Assembly (NCBI GenBank): GCA_020428795.1
Contig: JAGQME010000006.1
Location: 1 to 33,028, forward strand
Reading direction: 5' to 3'
Length of the DNA stretch: 33,028 nucleotides
From: Candidatus Kaiserbacteria bacterium
Lineage (GTDB): Bacteria; Patescibacteriota; Minisyncoccia; Phycocordibacterales; UBA918
A program made the position numbers and the translations under genes. The notes under the pieces are model-generated. The model ran no database searches, was not told the DNA's origin, and saw only the letters and a program-made list of their open reading frames with translations. Within the stretch, counting starts at the first letter, position 1, and each line of letters opens with the position of its first letter. Positions 1-8,377 of this stretch are shown in pieces.

Positions 1-864
1 GCCATCCATAGCTACTAGATCTAGACCTGAGAATCGGATAACACCATCTTCTTCGTCACCTAGGTAGTCTGACTTAGAGTCAGCGTCATGTTCAGCGATC
101 ATTTCGCCATCAACCCATAGTGAGAAGTTTTCGAAAGCATCCCATGGGCTTGTGCTTGATGCGCTAGTGAAAGCAAGATCCAATCGTGAGATTGAAGCGT
201 CGCCATCTTCAAAAGTAACAGTGATTTCAGCTACCTCTACATCATTTTGACCTTCCTCAACGTCTGAGTCATCAGCGTCGTCGATTTCAAAGTCTTCTAG
301 AGAAGCTTCGCCTGAAAGCTCTACATCTCCGTTGTCCATGTCACCGTCATCGCCATTGTCACCATCTCCGTTATCAACTGGAGCTGAAGTACAAAGAGCG
401 TTAGCTTTAGCCATTGTTGATGGACCAAAGTGTGGCACTGGGTTTACAAGACCATTTGGTGTAAGGATGTCAGCTCGGTACTTAACTTGGAACTTTTGAA
501 CAGCAGCTGCAGTAGCTGGTCCAAAGTACATAGTTTCAGCTCCAACTGATCCAGCACCAGTAGCGGCAACACGAGTGTCTTCGCTAGCGTTTAGGAATTG
601 TTGTAGTTTCATTACATCGTCACCAGTTGAACCTGATGTCAATGTTCGTGTCCATGTGTAAGGACAAATGCCAGAAGCTACGTTAGTAGCACCCTGACCG
701 ATTTGTGATTGTAATTGGTTGATCGTAGCCATAAGCTTAGCGATCTCTGCTTGAAGTTCTTCAGCAGTTTGCGCCTGTGCAGGAGCAACAGCCATAAACA
801 TCATAGCAATTGCTACAAAAGCTACTGATAGCTTTGAAGCAAAAGATTGTGTAATAACAGTCAT
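1..864 (-). CDS. Secreted peptidoglycan-binding-like surface protein, N-terminal part (truncated by window edge)
   Basis: An open frame runs from ATG at 864 to the left edge without a stop (288 codons visible). Residues 1-31 form a classical signal peptide with a hydrophobic core and an AQA cleavage site. A short helical stretch (about 33-56) follows, then a region with the look of a PG_binding_1 fold (about 75-155: GDDVMKLQQFLN, TMYFGPATAAAVQKFQ, HFGPSTMAKANALC), with two Cys residues near its ends. After that comes a very acidic Asp/Gly/Asn linker (about 158-205) and the beginning of a beta-rich domain. This is a common build for exported Patescibacteria proteins that attach to the cell wall. 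Substrate binding is inferred from the family only. The rest of the protein is not in the window. Confidence 0.85.
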   Translation of the reverse strand, partial: MTVITQSFASKLSVAFVAIAMMFMAVAPAQAQTAEELQAEIAKLMATINQLQSQIGQGATNVASGICPYTWTRTLTSGSTGDDVMKLQQFLNASEDTRVAATGAGSVGAETMYFGPATAAAVQKFQVKYRADILTPNGLVNPVPHFGPSTMAKANALCTSAPVDNGDGDNGDDGDMDNGDVELSGEASLEDFEIDDADDSDVEEGQNDVEVAEITVTFEDGDASISRLDLAFTSASSTSPWDAFENFSLWVDGEMIAEHDADSKSDYLGDEEDGVIRFSGLDLVAMDG

Positions 865-929
865 AATTATAATTATTTTTGTGAACCTTAATTCACGGTG
901 CTCCATTAGCGGAGCGTTTCTAAACTAGT

Positions 930-949
930 AATATGAATTAATTCATATT
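930..949. repeat. 20-bp perfect palindrome upstream of the surface-protein gene
   Basis: The sequence AATATGAATTAATTCATATT is its own reverse complement. It lies 66-85 bp upstream of the start codon at 864, and two small hairpins (881-896 and 900-915) lie between it and the gene. It could be an operator for a dimeric regulator or part of the mRNA leader; the sequence alone does not decide. Confidence 0.6.
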
Positions 950-1003
950 TCGTCACCAGCAGAAGCTCGTAACGTAATATCACTAACTATATATAATGAG
1001 GAG

Positions 1004-1136
1004 CTTTAGAAACCACTCATCAATATAGGTTAGCTGTAATAAAGGTCTGAGTTTCAGTCTTAAGCTTTCAAGTAGGAAAAAGGAATATCGGGAATCAACT
1101 TTTATGAAGCACCGTTGATTAGTGCTTGAGTTTTTT
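1004..1136 (+). ncRNA. Candidate small RNA or orphan leader with overlapping alternative hairpins
   Basis: A TATAAT box at 992-997 would start a transcript near 1004. The transcript ends in a terminator-like hairpin, AAGCAC (1107-1112) pairing with GTGCTT (1122-1127), followed by a run of six T at 1131-1136. A second, mutually exclusive stem, AATCAAC (1093-1099) with GTTGATT (1114-1120), overlaps the first, as in attenuators. A 4-codon frame (MKHR) begins at 1104 within the structure. No clear -35 box is visible and no downstream gene on this strand is convincing, so this is a tentative call. Confidence 0.25.
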
Positions 1137-1623
1137 AATCTGTTGTATGAATGAATATTAGAACTGGCTGGTAGCTTACTATATTCGTGTTCCGATGATA
1201 CTCCTAGAAAAGTAAATCAGGGACTAAATTCGAAATAGCTTTTACACTCCTTTTCTAATTCATTATTTGTCAAAGAACTAATACCTCTATTTGCTAGCTT
1301 TATCTTTCAAAAAAGCGTGCAAATGGCACTCCAATAGTATAGCTTGCTTATTGATTTTGTACGCCTATCAATTTGTGGATAGCGTGAACAAATTTAAGAA
1401 AAACAATACCGTATGGACTGACCGAAAAGAATACGTGTTTAACTACTTAAAGTCAACTAAATATCCCTTTTATGTCTACCTGTTATGACGACCAAGCTAC
1501 TTTCTTCTTACTCTTATTTTTGACCACACAATACAAATATACATATGACAACAACAAAATAAAATCGTCCTAAATCAAGTCTTAAACCTAATGTTTTATA
1601 TTTGTCGTTTAAATAAGCCTGAA

Positions 1624-2511
1624 TGTCTTTTTATGGAATCTGTCCTATATATAAAGACAAAATACAATGATTGAGATTTGCTCAAGTTAACTGCAAAATA
1701 TAAATACTAGAATAGTGAATATCGTGACCAACGTCTTTCACCTTGTCTTTTAACAAGGTTGTCCTCTATCATTGACTGTAACTCTCTTTGAATTGTCTTT
1801 TCACTACAGTCCGTAATAATATCAGAAATGTCTTTTATAGTAGCTTCTCCTTTAGCTTCAATAATCGTCTGAATTCTAGAGCGTCTATCAGCAGTAGCCG
1901 ATACGGTGGTAGTTTTGTTTGGTGTAGTATCGCTATCTTTTTCGGTGGCTACGAGACCCTTAGTAACTGATGTTTTTCGACTACTAATTCTAGCTCTCGC
2001 CGACTCTTCACCAAAGCTAAAGAAGCTTTCATCTGCTTTCTTTTCTTCCACTAAGTAGCTACGCAAACCACGGAGGACAGTGTCTATTTCAACCACTACT
2101 GCTCGCAATACTTCAGGAGCAATTAGCGGGGTAGCTGCCGACACCCTAAAGGTACTTTCAAGGGCAATCAATGACTGAGCGAATTGTTCCAAAACTTCCC
2201 GACTAGCCGATCGCTTAACCTCTAAAGTCCTGAGGGAATGTTCATGGACTAAGTGTGCCTTGCTGGCAATATTACTGACATGAGTTTCTGTCTTTTTGTC
2301 TGATTCGACATTATTCAAAATATAAAAGACAACAGTGACAATTTTCTCTGTCTTTTTAAAAATATACTTATAATAGTTCTCGTCTTGGACCAGCTTTTGA
2401 AAGTTTATGTCGTTAAATGAAATGTCTTTTGTATTCATAGTATCTGTCCTTTATAAAAGTTGAGCTGACATATCGGACAAGTTATTTGTACTATATACTT
2501 TTCTGTCTTTT
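1624..2511. repeat. Eight copies of TGTCTTTT within and around the winged-helix gene
   Basis: Exact copies start at 1624, 1744, 1794, 1829, 2289, 2349, 2423 and 2504, all in the same orientation on the plus strand (AAAAGACA on the coding strand). Inside the gene they fall in all three codon phases (for example K-D in TIKDI, K-T in EKTIQ, K-R in VKRQG), so they are not just one repeated amino-acid word. Related sites are a TGTC...GACA pair at 1641-1659, TGTCCTTT at 2445, and TGACATATCGGACA at 2466-2479. Confidence 0.6.
1707..2438 (-). CDS. Winged-helix (DeoR-like HTH) protein, probable autoregulated transcription factor
   Basis: A 243-residue protein. The last 55 residues (about 188-243) have the look of a winged helix: RRSRIQTIIEAKGEATIKDI, then SEKTIQRELQSMIEDNLVKRQGE as recognition helix and wing. 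The N-terminal 135 residues are mainly helical and may form a dimerisation or sensor bundle; a Ser/Thr/Lys-rich linker (about 145-185) joins the two parts. The ATG at 2438 has a good ribosome binding site (AAAGGA, 8 nt upstream). A promoter (TTGTCA, 16-nt spacer, TATAGT) lies at 2490-2517 and is overlapped by TGTC/GACA half-sites, which suggests the protein controls its own expression. The ligand and other targets are unknown. Similar HTH proteins are common in Parcubacteria but no function is assigned here. Confidence 0.8.
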   Translation of the reverse strand: MNTKDISFNDINFQKLVQDENYYKYIFKKTEKIVTVVFYILNNVESDKKTETHVSNIASKAHLVHEHSLRTLEVKRSASREVLEQFAQSLIALESTFRVSAATPLIAPEVLRAVVVEIDTVLRGLRSYLVEEKKADESFFSFGEESARARISSRKTSVTKGLVATEKDSDTTPNKTTTVSATADRRSRIQTIIEAKGEATIKDISDIITDCSEKTIQRELQSMIEDNLVKRQGERRWSRYSLF

Positions 2512-2524
2512 TGACAACTAGACA
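2445..2524 (-). promoter_or_regulatory. Promoter and candidate operators of the winged-helix gene
   Basis: Read on the minus strand: -35 TTGTCA (2517-2512), 16-nt spacer, -10 TATAGT (2495-2490), expected start near 2483, leader about 45 nt. TGTCTTTTTGACA (2504-2516) overlaps the -35 box. TGACATATCGGACA (2466-2479) lies just downstream of the start. TGTCCTTT (2445-2452) overlaps the ribosome binding site. Spaced TGTC/GACA half-sites at these places fit repression by a dimer; that step is inference. Confidence 0.55.
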
Positions 2525-2583
2525 AGGAGTCTTTTAAGGCGTTTATTTACTGCCCTCATGAGCTATCTACCGTGTTATTATAT

Positions 2584-2592
2584 TGTTATACT
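2584..2592 (+). promoter_or_regulatory. Extended -10 promoter of ftsK
   Basis: TGTTATACT is an extended -10 element (TG-N-TATACT). No good -35 box is seen, which is usual for extended -10 promoters. Transcription would start near 2599 and leave a leader of about 35 nt before the ATG at 2634. Confidence 0.5.
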
Positions 2593-2633
2593 AAAGGGTA
2601 TTTTTGTATTCAGTAATTTTTTGACGGCAAACT

Positions 2634-4880
2634 ATGGCGAAGCGAAAAGCAAGAAAAAATGATAAAAATCGGGAACCACTTTTTAATGATATCTCACCCC
2701 ACGCTAAACAATCTATTGGAGCCCTAGCTATGGGATCACTGGGTGTTTTCTTCTTACTTTCACTTTTTAATTACGCCGGTATGGTCGGCGATTGGACCAA
2801 ACTGACTCTCACCTACCTCTTTGGCGGCGGAGCTTGGTTGGCTCCGATACTGTGTGGTTTTTTTGTTTACGCCTTTTTGAAACCAAGAGAAGATAGCCAA
2901 AAAATAAGCACCTCCAAAATCTCCGGCATCATATTTATGTTTCTTTCAGCCCTTACCCTTTTGGAGATATATAAGGTCGGGGCTGGTGGCAAACTAGGTT
3001 GGTTGATTGAAGCTCCACTTAGTTACCTAATCAAAGACGTGGCGACATCGGTTTTTGCTTTAGCCTTCTTTGGTACAGGGATTTTCTTAACTTTTAATAC
3101 CGGTCTCAAAATGCCGACCTTCTTACGTAAACGTGAGCTTAATAAAGAAGCAGACGACACTATTGATGACGAGGATTTTGATATACCCCTAGAAGCCGAG
3201 GAAGAACAAGAAGCGGAAGAAGAGACCGACGATGAAGAAAAACCGGCCGAAAAATCAGGTAAGAAAAGTGTGACCGAGAGACTTGGTCTAACCAAATCCG
3301 GTAGTGATGATTTTGTGGTCAGTAACTTTGTAGGCACCTACGACGCTCCCCCTCTATCACTCCTTGGTAAAGACAGGGGCAAAGCTAAGACCGGTGACAT
3401 AAAAGCCAACGCCAATACTATTAAAAGAGTTCTAAAAGAATTTGGTATCAACGTAGAGATGGACACGGTCGAGATTGGACCGACCGTGGCCCGTTATGCT
3501 CTAAAACCAGCCCAAGGGGTGAAGATTTCAAGAATTGTCGGTCTACAACGAGAACTAGAACTAAATCTAGCCTCCGGCACAATTCGTATCGAAGCCCCTA
3601 TCCACGGCAAGTCACTGGTTGGTATTGAGGTACCAAATGTAGAAAAAGCTAATATCGGTCTAGCCTCCCTTCTCTCATCCCCAGAGTACACTGACTCACC
3701 AAAACCACTCTTTGTGGCCCTTGGTAAAGACATTACTGGTCACGTACATTTTGCCAACATCGCCCGAATGCCTCACGCCTTGATTGCCGGTACCACTGGC
3801 TCCGGAAAATCAGTCGCTATTCATAACGTCATAATCTCTCTCCTTTTCCGCAACAGCCCTGAACAGCTACGCTTCATAATGATTGACCCGAAGCGTGTAG
3901 AACTTACCCTTTACGATGGAATTCCTCACCTACTATCGCCGGTCATCATAGATGCCAAAAAAGCTCTAATGTCACTGAAGTGGGCAGTAAAAGAAATGGA
4001 ACGACGTTACGATATATTGCAGGCTGAAAAAGTACAAAATCTAGATTCCTATCACAGTAAAATCTACCAACCGGCCAAAGCAGCTTGGGAGAAGAACGGT
4101 GAACAAGAGGAAGAAAAACAAAACCTACCCGAACCACTTCCCTACATCGTGATAGTGATGGATGAATTGGCCGATTTGATGCACAGCTACCCTAGAGAGC
4201 TTGAGGCCTTGATTGTGCGTCTAGCACAGATGAGTCGAGCGGTGGGAATCCACCTAATCTTGGCCACTCAGCGCCCATCGGTAAACGTTATTACCGGTAC
4301 CATTAAAGCTAATATTCCAACCCGAATTGCTCTTCAAGTGATTTCACAAATAGACTCCCGCACCATCCTCGATCAACCGGGGGCCGAAAAACTGCTTGGT
4401 AAAGGTGACATGCTCTTCCTCTCTGGCGAGAGTAGCAAGCCAACCCGTCTTCAATCAGCCTTTATTTCTGAAGATGAGATTAAAAACGTGGTTAATTATC
4501 TTAAAAAACAAGCCGACGCCCACGAATTAGACTGGATTGATCTTGAACCAGGGGCTGGCGCCGGTGACAACAGTATCTTTGGCACCAGTGTAGATGATGA
4601 CGATGACGATCTTTATGAAGACGCTAAACAAGCCGTCAAAGAAGCCGGTAAAGCTTCGACCTCATATCTTCAGCGTAAGCTTCGGATTGGGTATTCCAGA
4701 GCCGCTCGCCTAATAGATATGTTGGAAGAACGGGGCGTAATTGGTCCCCAAAATGGCTCTAAAGGTCGAGAAATATTAGACGAAGCGCCTGATGATGACG
4801 AATATGGGGATACTGAGGATGACAACGAATCAAATGAGGACTACGATGAGACAGAAGATAATGAATTGAACTATCGCTAA
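2634..4880 (+). CDS. ftsK: DNA translocase FtsK/SpoIIIE
   Basis: A 748-residue ATP-driven double-stranded DNA pump that clears chromosomes from the division septum. About four membrane segments lie in residues 27-165. A short, very acidic linker follows (about 172-205, rich in Asp/Glu), much shorter than the E. coli linker. The alpha/beta motor domain has Walker A GTTGSGKS at 386-393 and Walker B ending in DE at 510-511 (IVIVMDELADLM), then ATQRPSVNVITG. A C-terminal winged-helix gamma domain lies near 658-715 (YLQRKLRIGYSRAARLIDMLEERG), which in the family reads KOPS/SRS-type DNA signals. The tail is again very acidic. The next gene starts 6 bp downstream, and recA follows, so the three probably form one operon ending at the terminator at 6475. 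Confidence 0.97.
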   Translation: MAKRKARKNDKNREPLFNDISPHAKQSIGALAMGSLGVFFLLSLFNYAGMVGDWTKLTLTYLFGGGAWLAPILCGFFVYAFLKPREDSQKISTSKISGIIFMFLSALTLLEIYKVGAGGKLGWLIEAPLSYLIKDVATSVFALAFFGTGIFLTFNTGLKMPTFLRKRELNKEADDTIDDEDFDIPLEAEEEQEAEEETDDEEKPAEKSGKKSVTERLGLTKSGSDDFVVSNFVGTYDAPPLSLLGKDRGKAKTGDIKANANTIKRVLKEFGINVEMDTVEIGPTVARYALKPAQGVKISRIVGLQRELELNLASGTIRIEAPIHGKSLVGIEVPNVEKANIGLASLLSSPEYTDSPKPLFVALGKDITGHVHFANIARMPHALIAGTTGSGKSVAIHNVIISLLFRNSPEQLRFIMIDPKRVELTLYDGIPHLLSPVIIDAKKALMSLKWAVKEMERRYDILQAEKVQNLDSYHSKIYQPAKAAWEKNGEQEEEKQNLPEPLPYIVIVMDELADLMHSYPRELEALIVRLAQMSRAVGIHLILATQRPSVNVITGTIKANIPTRIALQVISQIDSRTILDQPGAEKLLGKGDMLFLSGESSKPTRLQSAFISEDEIKNVVNYLKKQADAHELDWIDLEPGAGAGDNSIFGTSVDDDDDDLYEDAKQAVKEAGKASTSYLQRKLRIGYSRAARLIDMLEERGVIGPQNGSKGREILDEAPDDDEYGDTEDDNESNEDYDETEDNELNYR

Positions 4881-4886
4881 CAAAAC

Positions 4887-5303
4887 ATGTCACCCCTGAT
4901 ACTAAAAAATCAATCATTTAATCTAAGACATATTCTCAAGGCCTTTTTCGTATTTTTATTGGCGCTTGGTTTGGTTGTCTACACCGCCTATCAAGCCCGC
5001 TTTATCCTAGCCGGTCCCCAAATATCAATCACCGATCAATTAAGTTCCGCTCAAACTGATCGGGTTATAATACTGGAAGGACGAGCCAATAACATAGTGT
5101 ATATGACCTTAAACGGCCGACAAATATATACCGACCAAGATGGCTATTTTAAAGAATCTCTGGTCTTAGAAAATGGTTATACTGTTAGTACCTTAAGAGC
5201 CAAGGACCGTTATGGTCACGAAGTTTCAGTCCGTCGTAGTTTTGTTTACCTACCAACCGAAACTGAAGAAAATCAAGAAGCAATTGTAGTATTAAATGAG
5301 TAA
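4887..5303 (+). CDS. Small membrane-anchored protein with Ig-like extracellular domain
   Basis: A 138-residue protein with one N-terminal membrane anchor (about 15-35) and a beta-rich domain (about 42-125) facing outside. Phrases such as ILEGRANNIVYMTLNGR, YTDQDGYFKESLVLENGY and LRAKDRYGHEVSVRRSFVY match the pattern of bacterial Ig-like or glucodextranase-B-type domains. It starts 6 bp after ftsK and ends 15 bp before recA, so it is probably co-transcribed with both. No enzymatic motif is visible. Position next to ftsK suggests an envelope or division role, but this is inference. Confidence 0.85.
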   Translation: MSPLILKNQSFNLRHILKAFFVFLLALGLVVYTAYQARFILAGPQISITDQLSSAQTDRVIILEGRANNIVYMTLNGRQIYTDQDGYFKESLVLENGYTVSTLRAKDRYGHEVSVRRSFVYLPTETEENQEAIVVLNE

Positions 5304-5318
5304 TTAATTATATTAAAT

Positions 5319-6392
5319 ATGGCAGCCAAAAAAGCAACCAAGACCGCAAAGACACAGACTATACCCGCTGAAAGTGGAGTCGCAAAAGGAGCCGAAGACA
5401 TAGCCGAAACTCTTCGTAGCATTAAGACAAAATTTGGTGATGACGCCATCATGACTTTGGGTGACACCAAAAAAGTGGATATTGATTCAATCCCAACTGG
5501 ATCAATTGGACTCGATGACGCTCTTGGCATCGGTGGATTTCCCCGTGGTCGTATCATTGAGATTTACGGACCGGAGTCTTCTGGTAAGACTACCCTCTCT
5601 CTCCACGCCGTCGCCGAAGCACAAAAAATGAAAGGTATCTGTGCTTTTATTGACGCTGAACACGCCATGGACCCAGAGTATGCCGAAAAACTGGGAGTGA
5701 AATTGGACGAGCTACTTATTTCTCAACCAAACAACGGTGAACAAGCTCTGGAGATCGTAGAATCTTTAGTGCGTTCCGGCAAGATTGATGTGATAGTAGT
5801 TGACTCAGTGGCCGCCCTAACCCCACGGGATGAAATCGAGGGTGAAATGGGAGCTCACCATGTTGGTAAACAAGCCAGATTGATGAGCCAAGCTTTGCGT
5901 AAACTAACCGCTATCGTAGCCAAGAGCACAACCGTGGTCATATTTATCAACCAGATCCGTATGCAAGTTGGAGTAATGTTCGGTAATCCAGAAACCACTC
6001 CAGGTGGAAAAGCCCTTAAATTTTACACCTCTGTCCGACTAGATATAAGACGAATTGCCCAGATCAAGAAAGGTGACGAAGTAGTTGGTGGTAGACACCG
6101 AGTAAAAGTAGTCAAAAACAAAGTAGCCGCTCCATTCCGTACTACAGAGTTTGACTTGATTTACGGCGAAGGTATTTCAAGAGAAGGAGAATTATTGGCT
6201 CTCGGTGAAAAATACGGCCTAATCAAAAAAGCTGGCGCTTCATACACCTACCTACCACCAGGTGGTGACGAGAGTACCGAAGTTAAATTGGGACGAGGTT
6301 ACGACGCTGCTCGCACCACCCTAAAAGAAGACAAAAAACTCCTTAACGAGCTACAGAAAAACGTCCGTAAAGCTCTTAAAGAAGACGTATAA
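5319..6392 (+). CDS. recA: Recombinase RecA
   Basis: A 357-residue strand-exchange protein that forms filaments on single-stranded DNA and triggers recombinational repair. The Walker [10 protein letters not shown] lies at residues 84-92, Walker B is [12 protein letters not shown], and the conserved loops [20 protein letters not shown] and [22 protein letters not shown] are intact. The N-terminal 25 residues are Lys/Ala-rich and longer than usual. The basic C-terminal part ([22 protein letters not shown]) is normal length. No LexA-type operator was recognised upstream, and the gene seems to rely on the ftsK promoter. A strong hairpin terminator follows. Confidence 0.98.
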   Translation: MAAKKATKTAKTQTIPAESGVAKGAEDIAETLRSIKTKFGDDAIMTLGDTKKVDIDSIPTGSIGLDDALGIGGFPRGRIIEIYGPESSGKTTLSLHAVAEAQKMKGICAFIDAEHAMDPEYAEKLGVKLDELLISQPNNGEQALEIVESLVRSGKIDVIVVDSVAALTPRDEIEGEMGAHHVGKQARLMSQALRKLTAIVAKSTTVVIFINQIRMQVGVMFGNPETTPGGKALKFYTSVRLDIRRIAQIKKGDEVVGGRHRVKVVKNKVAAPFRTTEFDLIYGEGISREGELLALGEKYGLIKKAGASYTYLPPGGDESTEVKLGRGYDAARTTLKEDKKLLNELQKNVRKALKEDV

Positions 6393-6474
6393 ACGATACC
6401 AGAAACACCCTCACACCACACCGGTCGCAAGCTAACGAGGTAATTCTAGACGGACTGGTAAAACTAAGTTAGAT

Positions 6475-6518
6475 AATCACAAAACTACCGCTCTGTTGAG
6501 CGTTAGTTTTGTGATTTT
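6475..6518 (+). terminator. Rho-independent terminator after recA
   Basis: A 13-bp stem (6475-6487 with 6504-6516) is followed inward by single mismatched bases and a further 5-bp stem (CGCTC/GAGCG) closed by a TGTT loop. It ends in TTTT on the plus strand. Reading the other way it could also stop minus-strand transcripts from 6593. A weaker hairpin-like stretch ending in TTTTTT lies at about 6535-6571. Confidence 0.8.
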
Positions 6519-6592
6519 AGGTCCCGAATTTGGTCTTTAGCTCGAAAGTTCCTTTGGTCTAAAGCTTTTTTACCCTAATAATCTGATAGGGA

Positions 6593-7321
6593 TTATTTAT
6601 CTTTAACGATGTTGATTACGTCATAGGCGGAATGCTCACCCATCAGTGACTCCGAAAATTGCAAAGTATTTAATCTGTATAGAATCAACAACACCGCTCC
6701 AATCGAAGCCACAAAAGTGGCCTTCATCAGAGAGGCGAAGATCATACCAACCGACGGCAGAGCACTGACCGAAAACAGCAAGATAATGGCAAAAAAGATT
6801 ATTAGTAACCACTGTTCGTCACGGATTCTTTCTTCTCTTAGAGCCACTATTCGTTTCCTTAGCCGTTGACACTCATCGAGACCCTTGATAATTGAACCGA
6901 GGGCCTGATTGGATAATTTACCAACATTTTTATCATCAACAAATTCGTCTAGATAAGCGTGGATGGATTTTAGGGTTACTGATTTTCTGACGTAGTGATA
7001 ATCCCAAATCTTAGATTCTAAAATTAATTTATAGTGATTTACGATTGCCTCACCAATTTTGGCTTGCAACTCCTCGTTTACATGACCACTGGTCCGGTAG
7101 ATATTAGATAACTTACCGTCAAAAGAAGTGACTGCTTCTCGAACAGCGTTAAACCGTGAGGCTTGGTGAGAAATAAAAAAACCGGTAAAAATTGAAAACA
7201 AAAAAGTGGTAGTGGTCAGAAATATCTTATCTATCTCCAAGAGAGATGGGGTGATAAAAAACATCACCGTTAAAACCGGTACCCCGATAATAACAATGCC
7301 AATAAAATGACTACCGTGCAT
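6593..7321 (-). CDS. Integral membrane protein, DUF4239 (bestrophin-like)-type architecture
   Basis: A 242-residue protein with two membrane segments at the N-terminus (about 5-25 and 32-52), a soluble helical middle (about 55-165) and two more segments (about 168-190 and 195-215). This two-plus-two layout, the phrase FFISHQASRFNAVREAV after the second helix and the final short tail resemble DUF4239 proteins. The assignment is by architecture and feel, not by a search. It has its own promoter, with the -10 box only 7 nt before the ATG, so the mRNA is probably leaderless. It lies downstream of the sigma-factor pair on the same strand. Confidence 0.75.
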   Translation of the reverse strand: MHGSHFIGIVIIGVPVLTVMFFITPSLLEIDKIFLTTTTFLFSIFTGFFISHQASRFNAVREAVTSFDGKLSNIYRTSGHVNEELQAKIGEAIVNHYKLILESKIWDYHYVRKSVTLKSIHAYLDEFVDDKNVGKLSNQALGSIIKGLDECQRLRKRIVALREERIRDEQWLLIIFFAIILLFSVSALPSVGMIFASLMKATFVASIGAVLLILYRLNTLQFSESLMGEHSAYDVINIVKDK

Positions 7322-7328
7322 ACTGATA

Positions 7329-7337
7329 ATTGTATCA
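7329..7337 (-). promoter_or_regulatory. Extended -10 promoter 7 nt before the start codon at 7321
   Basis: The minus strand reads TGATACAAT and then 7 nt to ATG. A start about 7 nt after the -10 box would put the A of ATG at the first transcribed base, a leaderless arrangement. No ribosome binding site lies between. Confidence 0.55.
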
Positions 7338-7374
7338 GAGCTCTACGTCGCCATAACTATTATTATCAACCACC

Positions 7375-7707
7375 CTACCCAACCACAGTAGCAATCGGCT
7401 TGTGAAAACGAAGAGTAACTCTAAGCGATAGAGCTGTCATCATAATGACACCAAGTACCAACAAAACGATAAACTCTGTTCCGGTCAAAGCTTCCCACAC
7501 ATATCCAGGAACCCGGCCAACTGGTATGACCAAAAGATTGTGCATAATAGCCGGTATGGATATTAGTTGAGTTAGCCATAACAAGCTTAAAGACAGTAGA
7601 CAGACCTGTATAGACAAAGGTTGTCCAATCATTCGCAGTAAATAAGCGTAGTAGACTCGACGCATGATGGTTTTTCTTACTTTGTTTTCAGAATTTTTCA
7701 TATTCAT
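7375..7707 (-). CDS. Small membrane protein downstream of the sigma factor
   Basis: A 110-residue protein if it starts at ATG 7707. A TTG at 7743 directly abutting the sigma-factor stop would make it 122 residues. A basic N-terminal part (KVRKTIMRRVYYAYLLR) is followed by two predicted membrane segments (about 35-58 and 78-98). It is the next gene after the sigma factor with no room for a promoter if the TTG is used, so translation coupling is possible. Genes in this position often encode anti-sigma factors, but no zinc-binding or other anti-sigma motif is visible, so I do not assign that role. Confidence 0.7.
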   Translation of the reverse strand: MNMKNSENKVRKTIMRRVYYAYLLRMIGQPLSIQVCLLSLSLLWLTQLISIPAIMHNLLVIPVGRVPGYVWEALTGTEFIVLLVLGVIMMTALSLRVTLRFHKPIATVVG

Positions 7708-7743
7708 ACTATATAACTTACTAACCAAATCAAAAAGTTGCAA

Positions 7744-8349
7744 TCAGATACTAAATAAATCTATTTCTCCATCACGACTTTCTTTCTTAAAGGCCGACTT
7801 GGCTCGATGAATTCGTGCTTTAATGGTACCGACTCTCTCGCCGGTTTCCTTAGCGATGGCTTCATGACTGTATCTTTCTAAGTAATGAAGACGTAACACG
7901 AAGACAAAATGACTAGGTAATCTCTTAAAAATCCTCTCAATCGCATCCCTTCTTTCTTCAAAACCAGAGTGATGACTTTTTTCGCCGATAAATTGTTCGA
8001 ATTCGGGGTCAAGATTGGTAAATCGTTGCCCTTGCTTAACCAATCTTTGGTAGCGGGTGAAAGCGGTATTCATCAATATCTTATACGCCCAAGAAGAAAA
8101 TTTGGCTCCGGCTTGGACTGAGAAAGAATCAGCGTTTACGTATATCTTAGTAAAAGTATCTTGAACCACCTCCTTAGCCTCCTCTTCATTATGCAAAATA
8201 CTCATAGCCTTGCGCATAAAGGCCGTCTGGTAACGATCGAGCAACACCCCAAATAACCAAGGTTTAGCCTTAGCCATTATTAAGATATCTTCATCAGCCA
8301 AATCTTTGGCGTTGTCATTATTTGAGAACAGAAACATATGTGATACCAT
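7744..8349 (-). CDS. RNA polymerase sigma factor, ECF/sigma-70 family
   Basis: A 201-residue sigma factor with only regions 2 and 4, as in the extracytoplasmic-function group. Region 2 (about 40-105) includes NEEEAKEVVQDTFTKIY and FSSWAYKILMNTAFTRYQR. Region 4 (about 138-190) includes RLPSHFVFVLRLHYLERYSHEAIAKETGERVGTIKARIHRAKSAF, a clear helix-turn-helix. ATG 8349 is preferred because AGG lies 6 nt upstream; the ATG at 8337 is an alternative. It is divergent from efp across 64 bp and is followed by membrane proteins that may sense the signal. The regulon cannot be read from this window. Confidence 0.92.
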   Translation of the reverse strand: MVSHMFLFSNNDNAKDLADEDILIMAKAKPWLFGVLLDRYQTAFMRKAMSILHNEEEAKEVVQDTFTKIYVNADSFSVQAGAKFSSWAYKILMNTAFTRYQRLVKQGQRFTNLDPEFEQFIGEKSHHSGFEERRDAIERIFKRLPSHFVFVLRLHYLERYSHEAIAKETGERVGTIKARIHRAKSAFKKESRDGEIDLFSI

Positions 8350-8377
8350 TTTGGCCTAGTTGGAAATACTCTGACTT

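Larger units (their letters stand above)
865..1706. other. 842-bp stretch without a convincing protein gene
   Basis: AT-rich DNA between the surface protein and the winged-helix regulator. It holds small hairpins near 881-915, a 20-bp palindrome at 930-949, a candidate promoter plus terminator on the plus strand (about 992-1136), and motif copies linked to the regulator at 1624-1659. A 65-codon frame at 1291-1488 starts with TTG, has no ribosome binding site and an unremarkable composition, so it is not called. Confidence 0.6.

Noticed and set aside
1291-1488. 65-codon frame with TTG start
   Set aside because: No ribosome binding site, no promoter close by, no recognisable composition or motif; likely chance in AT-rich DNA.
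3023-3337. Ser-rich 104-codon frame opposite ftsK
   Set aside because: It is the antisense shadow of the acidic linker of FtsK.
7744-7746. TGA recoded as glycine, as in some CPR lineages
   Set aside because: TGA ends the sigma factor, metG and the 24899 gene at natural protein ends, and no gene needs TGA read-through.
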